The notes beneath the pieces are model-generated. The model saw nothing but the letters and a program-made list of their open reading frames with translations. It was not told the origin of the DNA and made no database searches. Positions 1-7,927 of a stretch of DNA of 64,000 bases are shown in pieces (the first letter of the stretch is position 1; the number at the start of each line of letters is the position of its first letter). The stretch is from Streptomyces sp. NRRL S-337 (GTDB taxonomy: Bacteria > Actinomycetota > Actinomycetes > Streptomycetales > Streptomycetaceae). The translations under genes were made by a program, and so were the position numbers. The stretch is taken from assembly GCF_000720175.1 (NCBI RefSeq), contig NZ_JOIX01000020.1, forward strand, positions 1 through 64,000. The letters are read 5' to 3'.

Positions 1-65
1 AAGCAGAAGACGGCATACGAGATAGGAGTCCGTCTCGTGGGCTCGGAGATGTGTATAAGAGACAG
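1..65 (+). other. Illumina P7 / Nextera adapter with i7 index (non-genomic)
   Basis: Bases 1-23 are the P7 flow-cell oligo lacking its first C. Bases 24-31 (AGGAGTCC) are an i7 index that I recognise as Nextera N705. Bases 32-46 are the read-2 linker and 47-65 are the 19-bp transposase mosaic end (AGATGTGTATAAGAGACAG). Translation of this stretch gives the familiar artefact string SEMCIRDS. Genomic sequence starts at 66. This is untrimmed library sequence at a contig end, not biology. Confidence 0.98.
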
Positions 66-67
66 CC

Positions 68-709
68 CTACCCCCCCGCCGCGCTCTTGTCCTGCTGTAC
101 CGCGTGGTGGACGGCGCGGGACGTCCAGCACTCCTTGGCCAGGCCGCGCAGGGCACGCCGGTGCGGGCGTCCGGCCGCGCCGGGCAGGAGCCTGGCGTCC
201 AGGTCACAGGCCGCCACCTGCGCGGCCAGCAGCCGGTCACGCCACCCGGGCAGCCCGGCCTCGACGGCTGCCGTGAAACGGGCCCGGGCCGGCCCCGTGA
301 GGTCCACCGGCCCCACGGGGAACCGCTCGTAGGGGAACAGGCCCAGGGCCCGGTGGGTCTCCCTGCGCAGTGCGCCGCGCTTCTCCAGCACGCGCAGGCA
401 CAGCTCGTGCAGGGAGCGGCCCGCGCCGTGGACCCAGCGGTGCGCCTTGACGCCCTTGCCGCCCTTGGCAGGGGCGGGCAGTGCCGCCAGTGCGCCGTCC
501 CATATCGCGTGGCCCAGCGGCAGCGGATTGGTCACCGTGATCCGGTCACCGCGCTCCACGGTGATCCGCCCGGCCGCCTCCAGGTCCGCCAGCGCCGCGC
601 CGGCCAGCCCGTAGTGCAGGTATTTCGGGTTGGTCAGGGGGCGGCCGCGCACCGGGTCGAGGCCGAGGAGGAGCAGTTCCTCGGGGAGGGTGAGCGGGGC
701 GCCGGTCAT
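68..709 (-). CDS. GOLPH3/VPS74-like (GPP34) family protein
   Basis: This 213-residue protein has the look of the bacterial GPP34 family, relatives of the eukaryotic Golgi phosphoprotein GOLPH3. The N-terminus (LTLPEELLLLGLDPVRGRP) and the later block with LxExGRI and RxH/W residues are typical. The family binds phosphoinositides in eukaryotes; the bacterial role is unknown, and Streptomyces usually carry several copies. The ATG overlaps the stop of the upstream fumarylacetoacetase gene as ATGA, so the two are translationally coupled. The stop codon TAG lies at 68-70, only two bases from the adapter junction at 65/66. The gene therefore looks complete, but its last codons rest on the contig edge and should be treated with care. 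Confidence 0.72.
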   Translation of the reverse strand: MTGAPLTLPEELLLLGLDPVRGRPLTNPKYLHYGLAGAALADLEAAGRITVERGDRITVTNPLPLGHAIWDGALAALPAPAKGGKGVKAHRWVHGAGRSLHELCLRVLEKRGALRRETHRALGLFPYERFPVGPVDLTGPARARFTAAVEAGLPGWRDRLLAAQVAACDLDARLLPGAAGRPHRRALRGLAKECWTSRAVHHAVQQDKSAAGG

Positions 710-1932
710 GTCGCGTCGCGGGCCGGGAGCGTGGGCGCGGGCAGGATGCGGCCGGTGACCTCGCCCAGACCGATCCGGGCGCCGTCCGGGCCGGGCGCCC
801 AGGCGGTGAGGGTGACCTCGTCGCCGTCCTGGAGGTAGGGGCCCTTGCCCTGGGTGAGTTCGAGCAGGCAGCCGAGCTGGTCGGGCTCCGGGCCGGAGAC
901 CGTGCCGGAGGCGAACAGATCGCCGGTGCGCAGCGAGGCGCCGTTGACCGTCATATGGGCCAGCTGCTGGGCGGCGGTCCAGTACATGGCGGAGAAGGGC
1001 GGGCGGGAGACCGTCTCGTCATTGATCCGCACCTCGATCCGGATGTCGATGCCGCCCGGTTCCACGCTTGCGTCGTCGAGGTAGGGCAGCAGTGGGTGGT
1101 CGCGGGTGGGCGGGGGCGTACGGGCGTGGTCGAGGGCGTCGAGCGGGGTGATCCAGGCGGAGACGGAGGTGGCGAAGGACTTGCCCAGGAACGGGCCGAG
1201 CGGGAGGTACTCCCAGGCCTGGATGTCGCGCGCTGACCAGTCGTTGACGAGGCAGACGCCGAAGACGTGGTCGCGGAAGGTGTCGAGGCCGACGGGTTCG
1301 TGGAGGACGGAGGGGGTGCCGACGACGAAGCCGACCTCGGCCTCGATGTCGAGGCGGGTGGACGGGCCGAAGACGGGGGCGTCGTCGGTGGCGTCCTTGC
1401 GCTGCCCGTTGGGGCGGACGACCGGGGTGCCGGTGGCGACGACGGTGCCCGCGCGGCCGTGGTAACCGATCGGCAGGTGCTTCCAGTTGGGCGGCAGGGC
1501 CGCGCCGTTGGGGCGGAAGATCCGGCCGACGTTCGTGGCGTGGTGCTCGCTGGAGTAGAAGTCGACGTAGTCGGCGACCTCGAAGGGGAGGTGCAGGGTG
1601 ACCTCGGCCAGCGGGTGGAGCAGGGGGGCGACCTCGTCGCGGTGCGTGGGGTCGGTGACCGCGCTGTGGACGGCCGCGCGGATCTGCTGCCATACGGGCC
1701 GGCCGGCCGCCAGCAGCGGGTTGAGGGTGGGTGCGGTGAGCAGCTCGGCGTGCGGGTGGATGGCGGCGGGCAGGGCGCTGGGCAGTGCGCTCAGGTCGAG
1801 GACGTGACTGCCGTAGCGGACGCCGATCCGGTGTTGTCCGGGTGCGTCGGTGGTGCTGAAGACGCCGTAGGGGAGGTTGTGCGGGCCGAAGGGATCGCCT
1901 TCCGCCAGGTCGAACGGGCTCTGCTCGGGCAT
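706..1932 (-). CDS. fahA: Fumarylacetoacetase
   Basis: A cytosolic hydrolase that splits fumarylacetoacetate into fumarate and acetoacetate, the last step of tyrosine/homogentisate breakdown. The protein has 408 residues, close to the family length. It has an N-terminal SH3-like domain (about 1-118) and a C-terminal catalytic domain. The signature block starts at residue 121 (DYVDFYSSEHHATNVGR). By alignment from memory with the mouse enzyme, the metal ligands fall at D124, E197, E199 and D231, and the general-base histidine at H131; all are present. It is first in a two-gene minus-strand unit with the GPP34 gene (4-bp overlap). No other tyrosine-catabolism gene is in the window. Confidence 0.93.
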   Translation of the reverse strand: MPEQSPFDLAEGDPFGPHNLPYGVFSTTDAPGQHRIGVRYGSHVLDLSALPSALPAAIHPHAELLTAPTLNPLLAAGRPVWQQIRAAVHSAVTDPTHRDEVAPLLHPLAEVTLHLPFEVADYVDFYSSEHHATNVGRIFRPNGAALPPNWKHLPIGYHGRAGTVVATGTPVVRPNGQRKDATDDAPVFGPSTRLDIEAEVGFVVGTPSVLHEPVGLDTFRDHVFGVCLVNDWSARDIQAWEYLPLGPFLGKSFATSVSAWITPLDALDHARTPPPTRDHPLLPYLDDASVEPGGIDIRIEVRINDETVSRPPFSAMYWTAAQQLAHMTVNGASLRTGDLFASGTVSGPEPDQLGCLLELTQGKGPYLQDGDEVTLTAWAPGPDGARIGLGEVTGRILPAPTLPARDAT

Positions 1933-2431
1933 GGACAGCTCCTCGCGTTCGTCGTCGCCGGTGAGCGGCCGGTCCGGCCGGGGCGAGGGGCCCCGGGCCG
2001 GTGGCTCGGTGATCAGAGTACGGCTGGGGGCGGCGCGGCGAAGGAGCCTGTGGATAACTTCCGAAAGGCGTGGTCGGCGCGGTGAGCGGTAGGGCGGGGA
2101 CGGCCCTTGCGCGGCTCAGGAAGGCCCGTCGGACGCCTCCGGCGGACATGCCGGACCGGCGGGCGGGTGAGGGCGCCGGCGGGGCGGGCCGGGACCAGCC
2201 CGAGTGGGGAGGCGGGAGGCGAGGCGGCGTCACGGCAGCGGGGGAGGCCCGGCGCGTCGGGTCCGCGGGGGGTGTGAACGGCGCGCGGCGTGGTGGGGTG
2301 GTGGACGGGCACGTGGTCCCGCACGCCCCAACTCCTGGCAATGTCCTGAAAAGCCTTGCCGCACTGCGCAATTCGGGCCTAGCTTCCTTTCCTGGCACGG
2401 GCCGGGGCGGGACCGTTCCGAGGGGGGACAC
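1933..2431. other. Divergent intergenic region, fahA / ATP-grasp gene
   Basis: About 500 bp between the minus-strand fahA and the plus-strand ATP-grasp gene. Open frames run through it, but they lack ribosome binding sites and recognisable products. The right half holds a plausible promoter (2356-2385) for the ATP-grasp gene. I see nothing else that I can name. Confidence 0.5.
2356..2385 (+). promoter_or_regulatory. Possible sigma-70-type promoter of the ATP-grasp gene
   Basis: TTGCCG, an 18-bp spacer, then TAGCTT, about 45 bp before the GTG start at 2432. The boxes resemble the HrdB-type consensus, but this is recognition by eye only. Confidence 0.3.
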
Positions 2432-3811
2432 GTGGCTCGCAGTGGCGCACGGCTCGCGGTCGACCGGAGCGTTCCGGGCCTGATCGTGAAGATCGGTGCC
2501 TACCCCCTGCATCACGGCGGTGTGGGCGCCATCCGCAGCCTGGGCCGGCTGGGCGTCCCCATGTACGCGGTGACGGAGGACCGTTTCACGCCCGCTGCGG
2601 CCTGCCGCTATCTGTGCGGCCGCTTCGTCTGGCCGACCACGGGCCGTGAGGAGCCGGAGCGGCTGGTCGCGGGGCTGCTGCGGATCGGGCGCCGGATCGG
2701 CCGGCCGGCGGTGCTGCTGCCCACCGACGACGAGGCGGCCGTGCTGATCGCCGAGCACGCCGAATCGCTCGCCGGATCGTTTCTGTTCCCCCGGCCGGCA
2801 CCCGGCCTGGCGCGCCGGCTGGCCAGCAAACAGGGGCTGCACGAACTGTGCGCCACGCACGGCGTCCCGTCGCCGGCCGCCTTCTTCCCCGCGTCGTACG
2901 CGGACGTCGAGGCGTACGCCGGGCGGGCGCGCTTCCCCGTGGTGGCGAAGAACCGGGAGGCGTTCGTCCGGCGCAGCCGGCCCGCGGTCGCCGGTACCAC
3001 CCGGATCGCAGGGCCGGAGCATCTGCTCGATCTGGCCCGGGACTGGGGCCCGCGGCCCGCCGTGGTCCTGCAGGAGTACCTGCCGCGGGAGCAGGCCGAG
3101 GACTGGATCGTGCACGCCTGCTTCGCGGCGGACGGCGCGCCGCTGGCCCTGTTCACCGGGGTCAAGGTGCGCTCGTGGCCGCCGCACGCGGGCATGACGG
3201 CCTGTGCGTGGGTGGTCGACAATCCCGAACTGGCGCGGCAGGCCGCGCGGTTCGCCCGCCGGATCGGGTTCGCCGGGACCGCCGACCTGGACTGGCGGTT
3301 CGACCGGCGCGACGGCCGGTACAAGCTGCTGGACTTCAACCCCCGTATGGGCGCGCAGTTCCGGCTGTTCGAAACCACGGCCGGTATCGATGTCGTCCGC
3401 GCCCAGCATCTGCACCTCACGGGGCGCGCCGTTCCCGAGGGCGTCCAGCGGGCCGGGCGCCGCTTCGTCGTCGAGAACGTCGATCTGCCGGCCCGTCTCG
3501 CCTACGGGAGTGGCGGTGGCGGTGGGCCGCACGTACCGGCGCGGCCGCGCGGTACCGAGACGGCGTGGTTCGCCGCCGACGATCCGCTGCCGTTCCTCGC
3601 CATGCTGGCGCGGTCCGCCGTGCCGGGCGCCCGGCACCTGTGGCAACTGCACCGGGCGGCCCGCCGGGCGGCCACCACCCCGCCCCCGAGGCGCGACGCA
3701 CCACCTGGTCGGCCCCCGAGGCGCGACGCCCCACCCCGGCAGGCACCCCCGAGGCACGAGCCACCACCTGGGCACGAGGCACCACCGAGGCAAGGGGAGG
3801 AACCGCAGTGA
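2432..3811 (+). CDS. ATP-grasp domain protein (carboxylate-amine ligase-like)
   Basis: This 459-residue protein has an ATP-grasp fold. The N-terminal part (LIVKIGAYPLHHGGVGAIR) is a pre-ATP-grasp domain. The nucleotide-binding part contains FPVVAKNRE, and the metal-binding end reads LLDFNPRMGAQF, with D and N in the usual E/N ligand positions. Such enzymes join a carboxylate to an amine or thiol through an acyl phosphate; the substrate here is unknown. The GTG at 2432 is chosen because GAGGGGGG lies just upstream; the longer frame has no such site. The last 40 residues are a proline/arginine-rich tail encoded by short direct repeats (about 3680-3790). The stop overlaps the next gene's GTG as GTGA, so the pair probably act together. 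Confidence 0.8.
   Translation: MARSGARLAVDRSVPGLIVKIGAYPLHHGGVGAIRSLGRLGVPMYAVTEDRFTPAAACRYLCGRFVWPTTGREEPERLVAGLLRIGRRIGRPAVLLPTDDEAAVLIAEHAESLAGSFLFPRPAPGLARRLASKQGLHELCATHGVPSPAAFFPASYADVEAYAGRARFPVVAKNREAFVRRSRPAVAGTTRIAGPEHLLDLARDWGPRPAVVLQEYLPREQAEDWIVHACFAADGAPLALFTGVKVRSWPPHAGMTACAWVVDNPELARQAARFARRIGFAGTADLDWRFDRRDGRYKLLDFNPRMGAQFRLFETTAGIDVVRAQHLHLTGRAVPEGVQRAGRRFVVENVDLPARLAYGSGGGGGPHVPARPRGTETAWFAADDPLPFLAMLARSAVPGARHLWQLHRAARRAATTPPPRRDAPPGRPPRRDAPPRQAPPRHEPPPGHEAPPRQGEEPQ
3680..3795 (+). repeat. Short direct repeats coding the ATP-grasp protein's Pro-rich tail
   Basis: Units built on CCCCCGAGGCGCGACGC and GGCACCACC recur several times at the 3' end of the ATP-grasp gene. They encode PPRRDAPP-like repeats. 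The length of this tail is likely to vary between strains through slippage. Confidence 0.6.
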
Positions 3812-5010
3812 GCACTCCGGTAGCGGTCATCGGGGCCGGTCCCTACGGCCTGTCGACGGCGACCCATCTGCGGGCGCAGGGCGTGCCGGTGCGGGTCTTC
3901 GGCCGCCCGATGGCCAGCTGGCAGGAGCAGATGCCCGCGGGCATGCTGCTGAAGTCGACACCCGTGGCGTCGAGCATCGACGTCCCGTTGGAGGGCCATG
4001 CCCTCGCCGACTACTGCGCCGCGGTGGGCGAGCCGCGGTACGAGTCGGACTGGGACCTCCTGCCCGTCGAGACGTTCGTCCGTTACGGGCGGTGGGTGCA
4101 GCGGCGGCTGCTGCCCGATGTGGAGCCGGTCCGGGTGGTGTCGGTGGACAGGCGGGCGGACGGTTTTGAACTCAAGCTGGACAGCGGCGACCAGGTGGCT
4201 GCCCGGGCCGTGGTCGTCGCCACCGGGCTGAGCGGGCTGGCGCATCTGCCCCGCCGCCTGGCTGCCGCGGTTCCGGACGGGCCGTCCGCCACCGGGCCGG
4301 TCTCGCACAGCTCCCAGCACCACGACCTGGCCGCGCTGGCGGGCCGGGACGTGGTGGTGGTCGGTGCCGGGCAGTCGGCGTTGGAGAGCGCGGTCCTGCT
4401 GGCCGAGGCGGGCGCGGCCTCCGTACGGGTCGTGGCGCGCGGGCCCGCCGCGGTGGGCTTCGGGGCGCCGCCGGACCGCCAGCCGCGGCTGCGGCCCGCC
4501 TCGCCGTTCGGCAACGCCTGGTCGCTGTACGCGCTGACGCGGCACGCCGGGGCATTCCGGTTTCTGCCTCCGCCGGTGCGGCGCGCCCTGGTGCGGCGGG
4601 TGCTCGGTCCGCTCGGCGCGTGGTGGCTGCGGGACCGGTTCACCGGCCGGGTGCGGGTCACGCAGGGCCGGCGGATCGTACGGGCCACGGTCCGCGACGG
4701 CCGCCCCGTACTGGCGCTGCGCGGGGCCGACGGGCACGGGGGCGAGCTGGCCGCGGACCACGTGCTGGCGGCGACCGGCTACCGGATGGACCTGGCGGCG
4801 CTGGACTTCCTCGGGCCGGGGCTGCGTACCGGGATCGTCGCGCGGGCCGGCGGTCCTCTTCTGGATGCCGGGTTCGGCTCGTCGGTACCGGGGCTGTACT
4901 TCACGGGGCTGCCGGCCGCCGCGTCGTTCGGCCCGGTGATGCGCTTCGTGTGCGGGACGGCCTTCGCCGGGCCGCGGCTGGCCAGGGCGGTGGCGCGGGC
5001 ATACGGCTGA
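3808..5010 (+). CDS. FAD/NAD(P)-binding oxidoreductase (flavin monooxygenase-like)
   Basis: A 400-residue two-dinucleotide-binding flavoprotein. The FAD site is at residues 7-14 (VIGAGPYG) and a second Rossmann motif is near residue 185 (VVVGAGQSALESA). The C-terminal ATG motif (LAATGYRMDL) is typical of flavin-containing monooxygenases and related lysine/ornithine hydroxylases. The GTG start at 3808 overlaps the ATP-grasp stop and is preceded by AGGGGAGGA, whereas a longer upstream frame has no support. Coupled translation with an ATP-grasp ligase suggests a shared small-molecule pathway: oxidation of a product or precursor of the ligase. The substrate cannot be read from sequence. Confidence 0.8.
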   Translation: MSTPVAVIGAGPYGLSTATHLRAQGVPVRVFGRPMASWQEQMPAGMLLKSTPVASSIDVPLEGHALADYCAAVGEPRYESDWDLLPVETFVRYGRWVQRRLLPDVEPVRVVSVDRRADGFELKLDSGDQVAARAVVVATGLSGLAHLPRRLAAAVPDGPSATGPVSHSSQHHDLAALAGRDVVVVGAGQSALESAVLLAEAGAASVRVVARGPAAVGFGAPPDRQPRLRPASPFGNAWSLYALTRHAGAFRFLPPPVRRALVRRVLGPLGAWWLRDRFTGRVRVTQGRRIVRATVRDGRPVLALRGADGHGGELAADHVLAATGYRMDLAALDFLGPGLRTGIVARAGGPLLDAGFGSSVPGLYFTGLPAAASFGPVMRFVCGTAFAGPRLARAVARAYG

Positions 5011-5362
5011 CGGCCCGTGGGGGGCCGGTGGCGTCGCGTCGCCGGTGAGGTGCGCGGGTCGCGAAGATGGCTGAAGTGCGTGTGGTCCGGGTGGATATCC
5101 GGCTCATCGGTAACCCGTGTGCCTGCTGGGATTCGCGGGGTTCCGCCGGCCTCCGCCGGGCCCGCACTCCGACGTCAAAGCCACGCCAAAGCGTGATCAA
5201 CGGTGATCAACAAGGTGTCGGGCCGGGCGTTGCTGTGCTTCCCGGGCGGTTCGGGGGGCGGGCGCTCACGGTGATCGAACTGCGACCGGATACGCTGGCC
5301 AATGGTGGAGACAGCGACAGATCGACATTCAGTTTGATCGTCAGCAGACAGGAGTACCCCTC
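5011..5362. other. Intergenic region upstream of the polyprenyl synthase
   Basis: About 350 bp. An open frame from 5067 begins MAEVRVVRVDIRLIGNPCACW and runs into the next gene, but it has no clear ribosome site. It is noted only as a weak leader-peptide candidate. GGATACGCTGG near 5287 could be a -10 region. Nothing else is recognised. Confidence 0.4.
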
Positions 5363-6376
5363 GTGACCGTCGTCGGGCCCTTCGGGCTGAGCGTGCGGGA
5401 CCAGGCTCTTGAGGCCGATGTCCAGGCCGGGTTGGCGGCTGTCGAGGAGGGCCTGCTGGAGGCCACCAAGAGCGACGTGCCGTTCATCACCGAAGCCGCG
5501 CAGCATCTCGTGCGCGCGGGCGGCAAGCGGTTCCGGCCGCTGCTGGTGATGCTGGCCGCCCAATTCGGTGACCCCTACAGCCCGGGCGTGGTGCCCTCCG
5601 CCGTCGTCGTGGAGCTCACGCATCTGGCGACGCTCTACCACGACGACGTGATGGACGAGGCGGAAGTGCGCCGCGGGGTGGCCAGCGCCAACGCCCGCTG
5701 GGGCAACTCCGTCGCGGTGCTGACCGGCGACTTCCTCTTCGCCCGCGCCTCGCACATCCTCGCCGACCTCGGGCCCGAGGCCGTCCGGATCCAGGCCGAG
5801 GCGTTCGAGCGCCTGGTGACCGGCCAGATCCTGGAGACCGCCGGACCGCGCGACGGCCGCGACCCCATCGACCACTACCTCGACGTCCTCGCGGGCAAGA
5901 CCGGCTCCCTGGTGGCCGTTGCCTGCCGCTTCGGCGCCATGATGTCGGGCGCCGAGGAGTCCATGGCCAACATCCTCACCCAGTACGGCGAGCGGCTGGG
6001 CACCGCCTTCCAGCTGGCCGACGACGTCCTGGACATCGCCAGCGACTCGCACGAATCGGGCAAGACGCCCGGGACGGACCTCCGCGAGGGCATCCCGACG
6101 CTGCCGGTACTGCGGCTGCGGGCCCGCGCCGAGAGCGACGCCGGCACGCCCGAGGACCGGGCGCTGTGCGAACTGCTCGCCGGCGATCTCACCGACGACG
6201 TCCGGCACGCCGAGGCGCTCGCCGGGCTGCGTGCCCACCCGGCCCTCGAAGAGGCCCGCCGGGACACCGTCCGCTACGCGGAGGAGGCCCGCGCGACGCT
6301 GGCGCCGCTCCCGTCGTGCACGTCCAAGGTGGCCCTGGAGGGCCTCTGCGACGCGGTGGTCCACCGGGCGGGCTGA
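5363..6376 (+). CDS. Long-chain trans-polyprenyl diphosphate synthase
   Basis: It condenses isopentenyl diphosphate with an allylic primer to make a long prenyl diphosphate, most likely the menaquinone side chain (hepta- to nonaprenyl). The protein has 337 residues. GGKRFRP lies at 53-59, the first aspartate-rich motif DDVMD at 94-98 and the second DDVLD at 220-224. Small residues before the first motif (L91, Y92 region) would set chain length, but I cannot read the exact length. The start is GTG preceded by CAGGAG. It stands alone, with the quinone-reactive nuo and kor genes further downstream. Streptomyces respire with menaquinone, which supports the assignment. Confidence 0.88.
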   Translation: MTVVGPFGLSVRDQALEADVQAGLAAVEEGLLEATKSDVPFITEAAQHLVRAGGKRFRPLLVMLAAQFGDPYSPGVVPSAVVVELTHLATLYHDDVMDEAEVRRGVASANARWGNSVAVLTGDFLFARASHILADLGPEAVRIQAEAFERLVTGQILETAGPRDGRDPIDHYLDVLAGKTGSLVAVACRFGAMMSGAEESMANILTQYGERLGTAFQLADDVLDIASDSHESGKTPGTDLREGIPTLPVLRLRARAESDAGTPEDRALCELLAGDLTDDVRHAEALAGLRAHPALEEARRDTVRYAEEARATLAPLPSCTSKVALEGLCDAVVHRAG

Positions 6377-6621
6377 CACCCCCTAAGGGTTCGCCCCCCT
6401 CTTCTCAGGGTTCGGTCAACCCCAGGTCGTACGGGTTGCGTCGTGCGGTGACCGGGCGTCATACCTCAGCAGTAGGACGAGTTGGACCCGCGGGCTGACG
6501 CGATGCGCCGCGCGAATTGGTGAGATGGGAGACACCACAGCGCGGCGGTCAGGCCACAATGAGCCCCAGGGGAGGGCGAGTGGACAGCTCGGCGGCCGCC
6601 GCAGACGACGGAGGTAGGCAG

Positions 6622-7902
6622 ATGCCACGGTACGAACCGACAGAGGTCACCGGCGAGACGGACGGGGGACGCTCCCCGAAGCGCCGGAAAGCGGTGCGGT
6701 ACGCCGTACCGGTCGCGGTGGCGGGGGTGGCGGCGGCGACGATCGGGCTGGTCCCGGCATTCGCCGGATCGGGTTCCCCGGACCTGCCGAAGATCTCGGC
6801 CCAGGACCTCATAGCCAAGATCGCCAAGTCGGACGTCCAGCAGCTGTCCGGCACGGTCCGGGTCAGCACGGACCTCGGCCTGCCGTCCCTGCCCGGCGGT
6901 ATGGCGGCCGGCGGCTTCGGCGGCGGCCAGGGCGGCGAGAAGGGCGGGCACGGCCAGGACGGCGCGTCCGCGGCCCCCCAAAGCAAGCTGATGGAGCTGG
7001 CGTCCGGTGCGCACACGCTCCGCGTCGCCGCCGACGGGCCCGAGAAGCAGCGGGTGTCCATCGTCGACAAGGCCGCCGAGTACAGCCTCGTCCACAACGG
7101 TAACGAGGTCTGGGCGTACGACAGCGGCAGCAACACCGCGGTGCACAGCACCGCACCCGACGCCGGCCGGCACGGCACGCACAAGCGGGCCCCTAAGGGC
7201 CTTCCGGGCGACCTGAAGAACGCCACCCCGCAGGACCTGGCGAAGAAGGTCCTCCAGGCCGCCGGTGACACCACCTCGGTCACCGTCGACGGCACCGCCC
7301 GGGTCGCCGGACGGGACGCCTACCAGCTGCTGATCAAGCCCAAGCAGGCCGCCTCGACGGTCGGCTCGATCCGGGTCGCGGTGGACGCCGCCAACGGCGT
7401 CCCGCTGAAGTTCACCCTGACCCCGAAGAGCGGCGGCGCGGCCGCCATCGACGTCGGCTACACCAACGTCGACTTCGCCAAGCCGGCCGCGGACCTCTTC
7501 TCCTTCACGCCGCCCAAGGGCGCCAAGGTCGTCGACGGCGACAAGCAGCGGGCGACGGCCCAGCGCGAACACGGCAAGAGGTTCAAGGACTTCGGGTCCC
7601 GGAAGGACGCGAAGGACCTGCGGAAGGACTTCGGCGGGCTGAACGTCATCGGCAAGGGCTGGACGTCCATCGCCACCATCAAGGGCGCCGGCGGAGGACT
7701 GCCCTCCGGCAAGGACCAGGCCACCGCCGGTGACGCCGGGAAGTTCCTGGACAGCCTCGGCGAGAAGGTCAGCGGGTCGTTCGGCTCCGGCCGGATGTTC
7801 AGCACCCGCCTGGTCAACGCCCTGATAACGGACAACGGCACGGTCTACGTCGGTGCCGTCGACAAGCAGGCCCTGATCCACGCGGCCGACGCCGCGAAGT
7901 AA
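6622..7902 (+). CDS. LolA/MucB-like exported protein
   Basis: A 426-residue protein with a single N-terminal hydrophobic segment (about 27-50, ending VPAFAGSGS). This is a signal peptide or anchor, after which a soluble extracytoplasmic domain follows. The domain begins DLPKISAQDLIAKIAKSDVQQLSGTVR and resembles the LolA / RseB-MucB / DUF2092 lipid-binding fold. A glycine-rich linker lies near residues 93-118. Gram-positive members are poorly understood and may bind lipids or act as sensors. The ATG at 6622 is chosen over earlier in-frame starts because GGAGGT sits six bases upstream. The ABC transporter pair starts 25 bp downstream, so the three may form one operon. Confidence 0.72.
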   Translation: MPRYEPTEVTGETDGGRSPKRRKAVRYAVPVAVAGVAAATIGLVPAFAGSGSPDLPKISAQDLIAKIAKSDVQQLSGTVRVSTDLGLPSLPGGMAAGGFGGGQGGEKGGHGQDGASAAPQSKLMELASGAHTLRVAADGPEKQRVSIVDKAAEYSLVHNGNEVWAYDSGSNTAVHSTAPDAGRHGTHKRAPKGLPGDLKNATPQDLAKKVLQAAGDTTSVTVDGTARVAGRDAYQLLIKPKQAASTVGSIRVAVDAANGVPLKFTLTPKSGGAAAIDVGYTNVDFAKPAADLFSFTPPKGAKVVDGDKQRATAQREHGKRFKDFGSRKDAKDLRKDFGGLNVIGKGWTSIATIKGAGGGLPSGKDQATAGDAGKFLDSLGEKVSGSFGSGRMFSTRLVNALITDNGTVYVGAVDKQALIHAADAAK

Positions 7903-7927
7903 CGGGCCCCTCAAGCGCGGGACCGCC

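Noticed and set aside
1019..3793. A 924-codon minus-strand frame across fahA and the ATP-grasp gene
   Set aside because: It spans two well-supported genes on opposite strands and translates to Arg/Pro/Gly-rich sequence without domains.
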